Of a stretch of DNA of 64,000 bases, positions 25,567 through 38,852 are shown piece by piece. The stretch comes from Demequina sp. NBRC 110054 (GTDB lineage: Bacteria; Actinomycetota; Actinomycetes; Actinomycetales; Demequinaceae), in the NCBI RefSeq assembly GCF_002090115.1, contig NZ_BBRK01000004.1:806001-870000 (forward strand), written 5' to 3'. Below the pieces are notes generated by a model, which saw nothing but the letters and a program-made list of their open reading frames with translations, was not told the origin of the DNA and did not search any database. The translations under genes were made by a program, and so were the position numbers. Numbering within the stretch: position 1 is the stretch's first letter; each line of letters starts with the position of its first letter.

Positions 25567-26146
25567 GGACCACGGGACGCCTGAGCACTCCCCCGAGGAG
25601 GCCGAGGGAGGGGCGACAGCGTCCGGCGTTCCAGTGAAGTCCGCTCAGGACATCGCTCGGGAGGCGATGGAACGCGCACGGCAGTCGGCCCGCCAGCGCG
25701 GTGCGCGGGTCAGCGGTCCCCGCTCGGCCCGCGCGGACAGGCAGCGCAAGCAGGAGCGCACCGATCGTGAGGCCCTTCCGTACGGCTCGGGACGTGACCC
25801 CGTGCTCATGTCCGACACCGTCGCGGCCCTCATGCGACGCATGGGCTGGACCGAGCAGATCGAGGTCACGTCGGTCACGGCACGTTGGCGCGAGGTCGTA
25901 GGCGACCAGATCGCCGATCGCTGCAAGCCGCTCGGGTTCGAGGACGGGATCCTCACCGTCAAGGCGAGCACGACCGCGTGGGCCACCCAGCTCACTCTCA
26001 TGAAGGGCCAGCTCACGCACAAGCTCAACGAGGAGCTCGGGCGCGACATCGTCAAGGAGCTGCGCGTGCTCGGACCCACGGCAAGGTCGTGGACGAAGGG
26101 CCCGCGAACGGTGAAGGGTCGCGGTCCTCGCGACACGTATGGGTAG
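25559..26146 (+). CDS. DUF721 / DciA-like protein
   Basis: This 195-residue protein has a basic low-complexity N-terminal half and a C-terminal DUF721 domain (VTARWREVVGDQIADRCKPLGF, ILTVKASTTAWATQLTLMKGQL). DciA is the ancestral helicase loader or operator that works with DnaB in bacteria without DnaC. The position between recF and gyrB is the conserved one in actinobacteria. The overlap with recF suggests coupled translation. Confidence 0.9.
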   Translation: MHEDHGTPEHSPEEAEGGATASGVPVKSAQDIAREAMERARQSARQRGARVSGPRSARADRQRKQERTDREALPYGSGRDPVLMSDTVAALMRRMGWTEQIEVTSVTARWREVVGDQIADRCKPLGFEDGILTVKASTTAWATQLTLMKGQLTHKLNEELGRDIVKELRVLGPTARSWTKGPRTVKGRGPRDTYG

Positions 26147-26272
26147 TCGCACGGCGTCGCCTGAGGCGCCTCCCACAGGGGTGCTCGCGGGCGCTTGACA
26201 GCGCTCTCAGGATGTGTCCTCGGCGAAAGCCTTTCGATAGCGGGGTGCGGAACTCCCCAATGCGGCCTGTAT

Positions 26273-26289
26273 CGGCCCGAAACGGGCCG
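26273..26289 (+). terminator. Small hairpin before gyrB
   Basis: CGGCCCG-AAA-CGGGCCG is a perfect 7-bp stem in the 217-bp gap between dciA and gyrB. It lacks a U-tract. It may end dciA transcripts or lie in the gyrB leader, since gyr genes are often supercoiling-regulated from this gap. Confidence 0.4.
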
Positions 26290-26351
26290 CTGAGCCACTA
26301 GAATGATCCAAGATGTGTCGCGTGCCGTCTCGGGCCGCGACAGGGGCTTGA

Positions 26352-31005
<4,654 letters not shown>

Positions 31006-31029
31006 ATCCGAGGGCGCCAGCGCCTCACG

Positions 31030-31082
31030 AGAGCCCGAGCAGCGCCGACTCGACCCCCGTGGTCGTCGGCCGCTCGGGCTCT
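31030..31082 (+). terminator. Terminator after gyrA
   Basis: AGAGCCCGAGC (31030-31040) and GCTCGGGCTCT (31072-31082) are a perfect 11-bp inverted repeat with a 31-nt GC-rich loop, 24 bases after the gyrA stop. Confidence 0.75.
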
Positions 31083-31171
31083 TGCCTTCTTGGCACGGGT
31101 GGATCGGAGACGCGGGTGCTACCGAGCACCTGCAACCCCGGATAGGGTGAGGCGAGACCGGAGGACTGTGA

Positions 31172-31333
31172 ATGAACGAGCGCGCTGAGAAGGACGAGCC
31201 GCGCCACGTCCTGCCCCCGGAGGAGCGCACCGCGCCGCCCCGCGCGGCGAAGGCGGCGATCTCGGCCAAGGCATCTGCCCTCGCTGCGGCCGCTCAGGCG
31301 GCCGCCACCCGCAAGGGCCGCAAGGAGAGGTGA
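31172..31333 (+). CDS. Small Ala/Lys-rich hypothetical protein
   Basis: A 53-residue frame begins MNERAEKDEPRHVLPPEERT and continues with an Ala-rich helix (ISAKASALAAAAQAAA) and a basic end, RKGRKER. GGAGG lies eight bases before the ATG, and the gyrA terminator precedes it, so it may have its own promoter. I do not recognise it. The composition (acidic-proline head, alanine helix, basic tail) resembles small nucleic-acid-binding or disordered proteins, but that is only an impression. It marks the left edge of the accessory block between gyrA and DUF3566. Confidence 0.5.
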   Translation: MNERAEKDEPRHVLPPEERTAPPRAAKAAISAKASALAAAAQAAATRKGRKER

Positions 31334-31503
31334 GCTGGGACCTTCCCTGATTGCTCGATCGCGGCGACGGGTGAGTTCCCACGCACTGCTCTGGACGCCG
31401 GCGTCGGACCGGACGCGAGACGGAGCTGCTGTGGTCCCCGGATCTCGTCACGTGAGCGGTGCCGTCGCACCCCCCCTCGTGACACGATGGACGCGCCATT
31501 CGT

Positions 31504-31516
31504 TGTAACGTTTCGA
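31504..31516. promoter_or_regulatory. LacI-type operator-like sequence upstream of the GH3 gene
   Basis: TGTAACGTTTCGA is centred on the AACGTT core found in many LacI/GalR operators of actinobacterial glycosidase genes, 65 bases before the ATG. A related GTTGTAA occurs again at 31523-31529. No LacI-family gene lies nearby. The 247-bp gap shows nothing else. Confidence 0.45.
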
Positions 31517-31580
31517 TCGACAGTTGTAAAGCGGGTTCGCTCGTCCTCGGGGCGTGCCGCACCGTGACGAAGGAGTAGAG

Positions 31581-33809
31581 ATGACGGACATCAGCCAGCT
31601 GACCCTCGAGGAGAAGGCGCGGCTCGTCTTCGGCGCGGACTTCTGGACCACGGTCGGGATCGAGGACAAGGGAATCCCGTCCGCGATGCTGACCGACGGT
31701 CCGCACGGGCTTCGCAAGCAGGTCGGCGGTTCCGATCACCTTGGCATCAACGCGTCGGTGCCCGCGACGGCCTTCCCCACCGCAGCCGCGACAGGGTCGA
31801 CCTGGAACCCCGCGATCCTCGCAAGGATGGGAGCCGCCCTCGCGGTCGAGTGCCGCGTCGAGGACGTGGACGTCCTCCTGGGCCCTGGCGTCAACATGAA
31901 GCGATCCCCCCTCGGCGGGCGCAACTTCGAGTACTTCTCCGAGGACCCGCTTCTCGCGGGCGAGCTCGGTGCGGCCTGGATCAACGGTCTCCAGGCTCTG
32001 GGCGTGGGCGCCTCGGTCAAGCACTTCGCCGCGAACAACCAGGAGACCGACCGCATGCGCGTGAGCGCCGAGGTCGACGAGCGCACGCTGCGCGAGATCT
32101 ACCTCCCGGCATTCGAGCGCGTCGTCACGAAGTCGCAGCCCGCCACCGTCATGTGCTCCTACAACCGGATCAACGGGGTGCGTGCCTCGGAGAACCACTG
32201 GCTGCTCACCGAGGTCCTCCGCGACGAGTGGGGCTACGAGGGCTACGTGGTCTCCGACTGGGGTGCCACCTGGGATCCCGCCACGGCGATCGCGGCAGGG
32301 CTCGACCTCACGATGCCCAGCACCGGTGAGGCGGGCCCCGCCTCCGTGGTCGAGGCGGTCAAGGAGGGAAGGCTCGACGAGGCCGACCTCGACAAGGCGG
32401 TCGCACGTATCCTCACGGTTCACGACCGACTGCGCGCGGACCGCACCGCGGACGTCGAGTTCGACGTCGAGGCCCACCACGCCCTGGCGCGCGAGGTCGC
32501 GACCGAGTCCGCCGTCCTGCTCGCCAACGAGGGCGGGCTTCTCCCGCTCTCGCCCGAGGGCGGCACGGTCGCCGTGCTCGGACCCTTCGCCACCGCTCCC
32601 CGCTATCAGGGCGCCGGTTCCTCGCACGTCGTTCCCACCCGGCTCGACGAGCCTCTCGCCGCGATCGCGGACGCGACGGGACGCGACGTCGTCCACGCCC
32701 CTGCCTTCCGCCTCGATGGCGAGCCGGATGCCGACCTGCTCGGCGTCGCGGTCGACGCCGCGGCGCAGGCGGAGGTCGTGGTCCTCATGCTGGGGCTGCC
32801 CGACGCCGTGGAGTCCGAGGGCTGGGACCGCGAGCACATGGACCTTCCGCAGGTGCAGCTCGACGCGCTCGCCGCGGTGCACGCAGCTAACCCGCGCGTC
32901 GTGGTCGTGCTGTCCCACGGCTCGGTCGTGTCCCTCGAGGAGGTCGTCGGCAAGGCGCCCGCGATCCTCGACATGTGGCTCGCCGGCCAGGCGGGAGGCT
33001 CCGCGCTTGCGCAGATCCTGTTCGGTCAGGCCGAGCCCGGTGGCCGTCTCGCGGAGACGGTGCCGTGGAGGCTTGCGCACACCCCGGCCTTCGTGAACTG
33101 GCCCGGCGGCGACAAGATCGTTCGCCACGGCGAGCGCATCTACATCGGATACCGCTGGTACGACGCGACCGACCGCGACGTGGCCTTCCCGTTCGGGCAT
33201 GGCCTGTCGTACACGACGTTCGCGCACGAGCTGCTCGGTGTCGAGGTGCCCGACGCGAGCGTCGCCGCTGCGACCGTGCGGGTGAGGGTGACCAACACCG
33301 GCGACCGCGCCGGGTCCGACGTGGTCCAGGTCTACGTGGGCGACCCCGAGTCGACTGTCGACCGGCCGGTGCGCGAGCTCAAGGCGTTCCAGAAGGTGAG
33401 CCTCGCGGCAGGCGAGTCGACGGTGGTCGAGCTCGCGCTCGACGACAGGGCGTTCGCGTATTGGGGCACCCAGGGGTGGACCGTCGAGCCGGGCGACTTC
33501 GTCGTCGAGTTGGGCCGCTCGTCGCGCGACATCGTCGCGTCCCAGACCCTCGAGCTCGAGGTGCCGCCGGTGGTCGTGCCTCTCGACATCGACTCCAACT
33601 TCGAGGACTGGCTGCACCACCCCGTCGGCTCGAAGGTCCTCGAGAGGTTCACCGAGGCGGGCGCGGGGACCGGGGGCACGGACCTGTTCGCCGACGAGGA
33701 GATGGCGGGCATGATGCTCCAGATGCCGATGGTGAAGATCGCCGACTTCACGGCACCCGGCACGGGCGTGGAGACGGTCGAGGGCATGCTCGCCGAGCTC
33801 GAGCAGTAG
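31581..33809 (+). CDS. Glycoside hydrolase family 3 (beta-glucosidase-like)
   Basis: The 742-residue protein has the GH3 barrel features LTDGPHGLRKQ, SVKHFAANNQET and the nucleophile motif YVVSDWGA (Asp226). A GH3 C-terminal domain and a fibronectin type III-like domain (TNTGDRAGSDVVQVYVGD) follow. It should release terminal beta-linked glucose or a similar sugar. No signal peptide is seen, so it acts inside the cell. GAAGGAG precedes the ATG at 31581. The last ~60 residues (DSNFEDWLHHPVGSKVLERF..MAGMMLQMPMVKIADF) resemble the tail common in actinobacterial cytosolic GH3 enzymes. Substrate uncertain. Confidence 0.92.
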   Translation: MTDISQLTLEEKARLVFGADFWTTVGIEDKGIPSAMLTDGPHGLRKQVGGSDHLGINASVPATAFPTAAATGSTWNPAILARMGAALAVECRVEDVDVLLGPGVNMKRSPLGGRNFEYFSEDPLLAGELGAAWINGLQALGVGASVKHFAANNQETDRMRVSAEVDERTLREIYLPAFERVVTKSQPATVMCSYNRINGVRASENHWLLTEVLRDEWGYEGYVVSDWGATWDPATAIAAGLDLTMPSTGEAGPASVVEAVKEGRLDEADLDKAVARILTVHDRLRADRTADVEFDVEAHHALAREVATESAVLLANEGGLLPLSPEGGTVAVLGPFATAPRYQGAGSSHVVPTRLDEPLAAIADATGRDVVHAPAFRLDGEPDADLLGVAVDAAAQAEVVVLMLGLPDAVESEGWDREHMDLPQVQLDALAAVHAANPRVVVVLSHGSVVSLEEVVGKAPAILDMWLAGQAGGSALAQILFGQAEPGGRLAETVPWRLAHTPAFVNWPGGDKIVRHGERIYIGYRWYDATDRDVAFPFGHGLSYTTFAHELLGVEVPDASVAAATVRVRVTNTGDRAGSDVVQVYVGDPESTVDRPVRELKAFQKVSLAAGESTVVELALDDRAFAYWGTQGWTVEPGDFVVELGRSSRDIVASQTLELEVPPVVVPLDIDSNFEDWLHHPVGSKVLERFTEAGAGTGGTDLFADEEMAGMMLQMPMVKIADFTAPGTGVETVEGMLAELEQ

Positions 33810-33872
33810 GGCTGACGCGGGCAAGGCGAACTCGGGAGGAAGTGGGCGTCACGCCCCGCATCTGACAGACGA

Positions 33873-33904
33873 CGAGGGCCCCGGGGATCACCCCGGGGCC
33901 CTCG
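33873..33904. terminator. Bidirectional terminator between the GH3 and CoADR-fusion genes
   Basis: CGAGGGCCCCGGGG-ATCA-CCCCGGGGCCCTCG is a perfect 14-bp stem with a 4-nt loop between convergent genes. Confidence 0.9.
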
Positions 33905-33924
33905 CCTCGTCTCGCCCCTACGCA

Positions 33925-34011
33925 CTCCGCACGGATCCACCTCCGACACCCCGGCGACACGCCGTGGTAGGGCGCGACACGCTCGCGCGTCGCGCCGAGA
34001 TCCGTGCGGAG
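33925..34011. repeat. 13-bp inverted repeat with a 61-nt loop
   Basis: CTCCGCACGGATC (33925-33937) is repeated inverted as GATCCGTGCGGAG (33999-34011), just before the 3' end of the fusion gene. The loop is itself able to fold (GACACG words). It may be a second terminator or an RNA element in the 3' untranslated region. Confidence 0.5.
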
Positions 34012-34025
34012 CGCATGGAAGGGGG

Positions 34026-36524
34026 TCAGATGAACAGCGTCGTGCCCGACTCCTGGGCCTCGCCCAGGAAGGTGGCCACACCGGCGAGCTCGACGCCCTC
34101 GATGAGGTCCGACTGCGCCATGCCGAGCAGGTCCATCGTCATCGTGCAGCCGAGCAGGCGGGCGCCGCCGGCCTGCGCGTTCTTGATGAGCTCCGGAAGC
34201 GACTGGACGTCGTGCTGCTTCATGACGTTCTTGATCATCGCGGTGCCGGCGCCGGCCATGTGCATCTGCGAGAGCGTCAGCTTCTCGGCGCCCTTGGGCA
34301 TCATCATCCCGAACATCTTGTCCATGGTGCTCTTCTCGCGGGCCGGCGGATCCGTCCGGCGCAGCGCGTTGAGTCCCCAGAACGTGAAGAACAGCGACAC
34401 CTCCTGGCCCATGGCCAGGGCGCCGTTGGCGATGATGAACGCCGCGAGCTGCTTGTCGAGGTCGCCAGAGAAGACGACCATCGACAGCTTGTTGCCGCCC
34501 GCGCCGCCGCCGGTCTGCACCGGCGCCACGCCGCCCTTGCGGAACGTCGCGACGAAGCCGGGACCCTTGGGGTCCATCGACACGAGGGTGTGGCCGTTCT
34601 TCGAGGCCCACGCGGGACCGTCGAGCGCGAAGCCCGGGTCGGAGACGGTCACGCGGATCTCGTCGCCCGCGTTCGCCTTCTTCATGGCGTCGGACAGGCG
34701 CATGATCGGGCCGGGGCACGCGAGACCGGTGCAGTCGAGGTCGCTGACCTGGCCGGTGGCCGCCGCGACGGCCGACGCGACCGACACCTTCTCCGCGTAG
34801 TTCTCCATGGGCGGCTGAGCGTTGTACTCCTCGGCCGGGTTGTCGTGCACGTGGCCGTAGGTGGTCGATCCGCCCGAGAGCGTCTTCACGTCGGTGAAGC
34901 CGTTCTGGATGAGGATGCGGTGCGCGAGGTAGGAGCGGAAGCCGACCGCGCAGTAGACGCGGATCGGCTGGTCCTTGTCGGTCCAGCCCTTGACGGCCTC
35001 GCGGAAGTCGGCGAGCGGCACGTTCTCCGCTCCCGGCAGGTGGTGGATCCCGTACTCCTCGGGAGTGCGGACGTCGATGAGCCGCGTGCCGTCGGCGAGC
35101 GGCCACTCCTCGGCGTACCAGAGGGCGAAGTCTCCGCGGATGGTGTTCGCGGCGACGAAGCCGGCCATGTTCACGGGGTCCTTCGCCGAGCCGAACGGCG
35201 GGGCGTAGGCGAGCTCCTGCTCCTCGAGGTCGAAGACCGTGAGGCCCGCGCGGATCGCCATCGCGAACACGTCGATGCGCTTGTCGACGCCGTCGAAGCC
35301 GCACACCTGGGCGCCGTAGATCGTCCCGTCCTTCGGCGAGAAGAGCAGCTTGATGTGCATCATCGCGGTGCCGGGGTAGTAGCCGGCGTGGCCCGACGGG
35401 TGCACGTGGACGACGCGGTAGTCGAGTCCCGCGGCCTCGAGCTGGCGCTTGGTCGCGCCGGTGCCGCCCGCGACCATGTCGAACACCTTGACGATCGAGG
35501 TGCCCTGCGTGGACTTGTACTCGGTGTCGCGGCCGCAGATGTTCTCGGCGGCGACGCGGGCCTGGCGGTTCGCCGGGCCGGCGAGCGGCGCGAGGTACGC
35601 GCCCGGCAGCACGGGGTGAGGGGTCTCGACGGCGTCGCCCGCGGCATAGACGTCGGGGTCGGACGTCTGCATGTGCGTGTCGACCTTGATGCCGCCACGC
35701 TCGCCGAGCTCGATGCCAGCGTCCTTCACGAGCTGGACGGCGGGCTTCACGCCGGCCGCGAGGATCACGAGGTCGGCCTTGAGGGTCGTGCCCGAGTTGA
35801 GCTCGACGCTCACGCGGTCCGAGCCGTCCGAGTCGGACAGCGACTGGAACGCCGCCGCGGCGGTGGACAGGTGCACGTTGATGCCGCGCATGCGCAGGTG
35901 GCGCTCGACCGGCGCGGCGATGTCCGCGTCGACCGGGGGCAGGATCTGCGGGGCGAGCTCGACGACGTCGACCTTCACGCCGCGGTGGTGGAGGTTCTCG
36001 GCCATCTCGAGGCCGATGTAGCCGGCGCCGACGACGACCGCGGACACGGTGCCCCGCTTGCCGGCCTTCTGCGCGGCGATTGCGGCGTCGAGGCGGGTCT
36101 TGATCTTGTCCATATCGCCGATGCGGCGCAGGACCTCGACCGCGGGGTGGTCGATCCCGGGCAGCGGCGGGCGCACGGCGTCGGCGCCCATGCAGAGCGC
36201 GAGCTTGTCGTACGACTCGGTGTACTCCTTGCCGGTGTCGACCTCCTTCACGGAGACCGTCTTGGCCTCGCGGTCGATCGACACGACCTCCGTCGCGATG
36301 CGGACATCGATGTTGAGCGACTCGCGCAGGCTCTCGGGCGTCTGCAGCAGCAGCCTCGAGCGCTCCTGGATGACCTCGCCCACGTGGTACGGCAGGCCGC
36401 AGTTCGCGAACGAGACGTGGTGACCGCGCTCGAAGACGACGATCTCGGCCTCTTCATCGAGCCTGCGGGCCCTGGCTGCGGTGGATGCTCCGGCGGCGAC
36501 TCCGCCGACGACGACCAGCTTCAT
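34026..36524 (-). CDS. CoA-disulfide reductase-rhodanese-TusA-DsrE four-domain fusion
   Basis: The 832-residue protein joins four sulfur-transfer domains. Residues 1-~450 are a pyridine-nucleotide disulfide oxidoreductase of the CoA-disulfide reductase type: VVVGGVAAGASTAARARRL, redox Cys42 in SFANCGLPY, and a GAGYIGLEMAENL NAD(P)H motif. Next come a rhodanese with active Cys525 (CAVGFRS), a TusA domain (Cys598, Cys603 in CTGLACPGP) and a DsrE/DsrF-like domain with Cys793 (LLGCTMTMDLLG). It probably reduces CoA or glutathione persulfides and relays sulfane sulfur. I start at the second ATG (36522-36524), ten bases after GGGAGG; ATG 36533 is too close to that site. Two CstR-type operators precede it. 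Confidence 0.92.
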   Translation of the reverse strand: MKLVVVGGVAAGASTAARARRLDEEAEIVVFERGHHVSFANCGLPYHVGEVIQERSRLLLQTPESLRESLNIDVRIATEVVSIDREAKTVSVKEVDTGKEYTESYDKLALCMGADAVRPPLPGIDHPAVEVLRRIGDMDKIKTRLDAAIAAQKAGKRGTVSAVVVGAGYIGLEMAENLHHRGVKVDVVELAPQILPPVDADIAAPVERHLRMRGINVHLSTAAAAFQSLSDSDGSDRVSVELNSGTTLKADLVILAAGVKPAVQLVKDAGIELGERGGIKVDTHMQTSDPDVYAAGDAVETPHPVLPGAYLAPLAGPANRQARVAAENICGRDTEYKSTQGTSIVKVFDMVAGGTGATKRQLEAAGLDYRVVHVHPSGHAGYYPGTAMMHIKLLFSPKDGTIYGAQVCGFDGVDKRIDVFAMAIRAGLTVFDLEEQELAYAPPFGSAKDPVNMAGFVAANTIRGDFALWYAEEWPLADGTRLIDVRTPEEYGIHHLPGAENVPLADFREAVKGWTDKDQPIRVYCAVGFRSYLAHRILIQNGFTDVKTLSGGSTTYGHVHDNPAEEYNAQPPMENYAEKVSVASAVAAATGQVSDLDCTGLACPGPIMRLSDAMKKANAGDEIRVTVSDPGFALDGPAWASKNGHTLVSMDPKGPGFVATFRKGGVAPVQTGGGAGGNKLSMVVFSGDLDKQLAAFIIANGALAMGQEVSLFFTFWGLNALRRTDPPAREKSTMDKMFGMMMPKGAEKLTLSQMHMAGAGTAMIKNVMKQHDVQSLPELIKNAQAGGARLLGCTMTMDLLGMAQSDLIEGVELAGVATFLGEAQESGTTLFI

Positions 36525-36531
36525 GATGTTC

Positions 36532-36547
36532 ATACCTCCCGGGGTAT
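36532..36547. promoter_or_regulatory. CsoR/CstR-type operator 1
   Basis: ATACCTCCCGGGGTAT matches the ATACCC-N-GGGTAT pattern of the CsoR/CstR repressor family, with one mismatch in symmetry. It overlaps the ribosome-binding site of the fusion gene. CstR senses persulfides in Staphylococcus and controls coA-disulfide-reductase/rhodanese genes. No CsoR/CstR gene is in the window. Confidence 0.65.
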
Positions 36548-36570
36548 TTGTCCTGCTGCAAGGCTAGGCC

Positions 36571-36586
36571 ATGCCCCCTGGGGCAT
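36571..36586. promoter_or_regulatory. CsoR/CstR-type operator 2
   Basis: ATGCCCC-CT-GGGGCAT is a perfect 7-2-7 palindrome 23 bases upstream of operator 1. Paired sites of this type are usual for CstR-controlled promoters. Confidence 0.65.
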
Positions 36587-36702
36587 TCGTAGGCCCTTGG
36601 TCACCGCATCGTGCCGGGGTCTGAGCGCGTTCTTCCAGCATGCCGCGACGAGCCCGGCTCTGCACGGCGAGTGGAGGCGGCTGGCGCCTCGTCCCTATCC
36701 TT

Positions 36703-36714
36703 AATTGATCAATT
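36703..36714. promoter_or_regulatory. Fur-family operator upstream of the fur-catalase pair
   Basis: AATTGATCAATT is a perfect palindrome in a strikingly AT-rich stretch (36700-36722) within GC-rich DNA, 27 bases before the regulator ATG. FurA/CatR-type proteins bind such sites and repress their own gene with the catalase. Confidence 0.65.
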
Positions 36715-36740
36715 CAAATAAACCCTGTAGCCTGTCCTGC

Positions 36741-37178
36741 ATGATGACCGACGCGCGAACTATGCTGGCTGACGCCGGCTTGCGCATCACGGCTCCCCGT
36801 GTGGCGGTCATCGATGTGCTGTCCGAGAACCCGCACGCCGCCGCGGACGCGGTCTTCGCCAAGGTCGCCGAGACCCTGCCCCGCACGTCTCTCCAGGCCG
36901 TCTACAACGTCCTGGGAGACCTCACCGCGCAAGGACTTGCGCGACGCATCGAACCTGCAGGCTCTCCCGCTCGTTATGAACTGCGAGTGGGTGACAACCA
37001 CCACCACGTCGTGTGCACCGCATGCGGCAAGGTCGAGGACATCGACTGCGTGGTCGGACACGCTCCCTGCCTCGTCCCCGACGATGACCACGGCTTCGCG
37101 ATCGCGGAGGCCGAGGTCACGTTCTGGGGCATCTGCACCGACTGCCGCGAGGCAGCCGTCGACGCTCCCGCTCTTTGA
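36741..37178 (+). CDS. Fur-family regulator (PerR/CatR/FurA-like)
   Basis: The 145-residue protein has a winged helix ([29 protein letters not shown]), the metal-binding DNHHHVVC and two CxxC pairs (CTAC and CTDC) of the structural zinc site. This pattern and the following catalase gene fit the peroxide-sensing CatR/FurA type rather than an iron Fur. It should repress katA until peroxide oxidises the sensing site. Two successive ATG codons (36741, 36744) are possible starts. The 62-bp gap to katA suggests one transcript. Confidence 0.9.
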   Translation: MMTDARTMLADAGLRITAPRVAVIDVLSENPHAAADAVFAKVAETLPRTSLQAVYNVLGDLTAQGLARRIEPAGSPARYELRVGDNHHHVVCTACGKVEDIDCVVGHAPCLVPDDDHGFAIAEAEVTFWGICTDCREAAVDAPAL

Positions 37179-37240
37179 CGCTGCCCCGGCAGCAGTTCCC
37201 TCGTCAGGTCCCCACGATCCCCGAAGGAGGTCCGCCCACC

Positions 37241-38710
37241 ATGACGGACAAGTTCACGACCACCAACTCCGGCGCCCCCGTCGCGTCGGACGCGCACTCG
37301 CTCACGATCGGCGCCGACGGTCCCACGTCGCTCACCGACCACTACCTTGTGGAGAAGCTCGCGCAGTTCAACCGTGAGCGCGTGCCTGAGCGCGTGGTCC
37401 ACGCCAAGGGCGGAGGCGCGTACGGCACCTTCACGACCACGAACCCCGAGATCGCGAAGTACACCCGCGCGGCGCTCTTCCAGCCGGGTGTCGAGACCGA
37501 GATGCTCGCCCGCTTCTCGACCGTCGCCGGCGAGTCCGGCTCGCCCGACACGTGGCGCGACCCGCGCGGCTTCGCGCTGAAGTTCTACACGACCGAGGGC
37601 AACTACGACCTGGTCGGCAACAACACCCCCACGTTCTTCATCCGCGACGGCATCAAGTTCCCCGACTTCATCCGCTCGCAGAAGCGCCTGCCCGGCTCGC
37701 ACCTGCGCGACAACGACATGCAGTGGGACTTCTGGACTCTGTCCCCCGAGTCGGCCCACCAGGTCACCTGGCTCATGGGCGAGCGCGGCATCCCGAACTC
37801 GTGGCGCGAGATGAACGGCTACGGCTCGCACACCTACCAGTGGATGAACGCCGAGGGTGAGCGCTTCTGGGTGAAGTACCACTTCATCTCCGAGCAGGGC
37901 GTGCACACCATGAGCGCCGAGAAGGCCGATGAGCTCGCTGGCACGGACGCCGACGTGCACATCCGCGACCTCTACACGCACATCGAGGACGGCGACTTCC
38001 CGCGCTGGACCCTCAAGGTGCAGGTCATGCCGTACGAGGACGCGAAGACCTACCGCTTCAACCCGTTCGACCTCACGAAGATCTGGCCGCACGCCGACTA
38101 CCCGCTCATCGAGGTCGGCACCATGGAGCTCAACCGCAACCCCGCGAACTACTTCGCGGAGATCGAGCAGGCCACGTTCGCGCCGTCGAACTTCGTGCCC
38201 GGCATCGGCACCTCACCCGACAAGATGCTGATGGCCCGCATCTTCTCCTACGCGGACGCCCACCGCTACCGCGTCGGCACCAACCACGCCGACCTGCCGG
38301 TGAACCAGCCCAAGAACGCCTCCGCCGACGGCCACTCCTACTCCAAGGACGGCTCGATGCGCTACTCGTTCTCTGCGCCCGAGACCCCGGTCTACGCGCC
38401 CAACAGCAAGGGTGGCGCCCACGCCGACCCCGAGCGCGCGGGCGAGACCGGCAACTGGGAGTCGGACGGCGCGATGGTGCGCGCCGCCGCGACGCTGCAC
38501 CCCGAGGACGACGACTTCGGCCAGGCCGGCACCCTCTACCGCGAGGTGTTCTCGGACGAGCAGAAGGCGACCTTCCTGAACGTGATCTCCGGTCACGTCG
38601 GCGCCGTGAAGAGCGATGACATCCGTGAGCGCGCGATCCAGTACTGGACCAACGTGGACGCCGAGCTCGGCGCCGCGCTGCGCGCCAACCTCGCGCCGGT
38701 GGCCGTCTAA
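37241..38710 (+). CDS. katA: Monofunctional heme catalase
   Basis: The 489-residue protein is a small-subunit (clade 3) catalase: distal His in [14 protein letters not shown], the Asn in [12 protein letters not shown], and the heme-ligand Tyr in [14 protein letters not shown]. It splits hydrogen peroxide to water and oxygen in the cytosol. ATG 37241 is preceded by GAAGGAGG at ten bases. Regulation by the upstream Fur-family gene is inferred. A perfect hairpin ends the unit. Confidence 0.97.
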   Translation: MTDKFTTTNSGAPVASDAHSLTIGADGPTSLTDHYLVEKLAQFNRERVPERVVHAKGGGAYGTFTTTNPEIAKYTRAALFQPGVETEMLARFSTVAGESGSPDTWRDPRGFALKFYTTEGNYDLVGNNTPTFFIRDGIKFPDFIRSQKRLPGSHLRDNDMQWDFWTLSPESAHQVTWLMGERGIPNSWREMNGYGSHTYQWMNAEGERFWVKYHFISEQGVHTMSAEKADELAGTDADVHIRDLYTHIEDGDFPRWTLKVQVMPYEDAKTYRFNPFDLTKIWPHADYPLIEVGTMELNRNPANYFAEIEQATFAPSNFVPGIGTSPDKMLMARIFSYADAHRYRVGTNHADLPVNQPKNASADGHSYSKDGSMRYSFSAPETPVYAPNSKGGAHADPERAGETGNWESDGAMVRAAATLHPEDDDFGQAGTLYREVFSDEQKATFLNVISGHVGAVKSDDIRERAIQYWTNVDAELGAALRANLAPVAV

Positions 38711-38724
38711 GAAGTCCGCTCGGG

Positions 38725-38736
38725 AGCATCGTCCCT
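38725..38736 (+). repeat. Dispersed 12-mer variant AGCATCGTCCCT
   Basis: One base differs from CGCATCGTCCCT. It lies between the katA stop and its terminator. Confidence 0.6.
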
Positions 38737-38754
38737 CGGTTCTCCCCCGGCACG

Positions 38755-38790
38755 AAGGCCGGACCTCCAGTCCCCAGGAGGTCCGGCCTT
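38755..38790 (+). terminator. Terminator after katA
   Basis: AAGGCCGGACCTCC and GGAGGTCCGGCCTT form a perfect 14-bp stem around an 8-nt loop. Confidence 0.92.
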
Positions 38791-38852
38791 CGTCATGCCC
38801 GGGCAAAGAACTCCTCCTGCGGATGCCATGGCACCTTGCTACGGTGAAACCC

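Noticed and set aside
31119-33824. Very long open frame antisense to the GH3 gene
   Set aside because: It mirrors the codon bias of the real gene, has Arg/Gly/Ala/Val-rich sequence without any known motif and lacks a ribosome site. The sense frame has clear GH3 motifs.
34212-36704. 830-codon open frame antisense to the sulfur-relay fusion
   Set aside because: A high-GC shadow frame; no motif, and the opposite strand encodes four recognisable domains.
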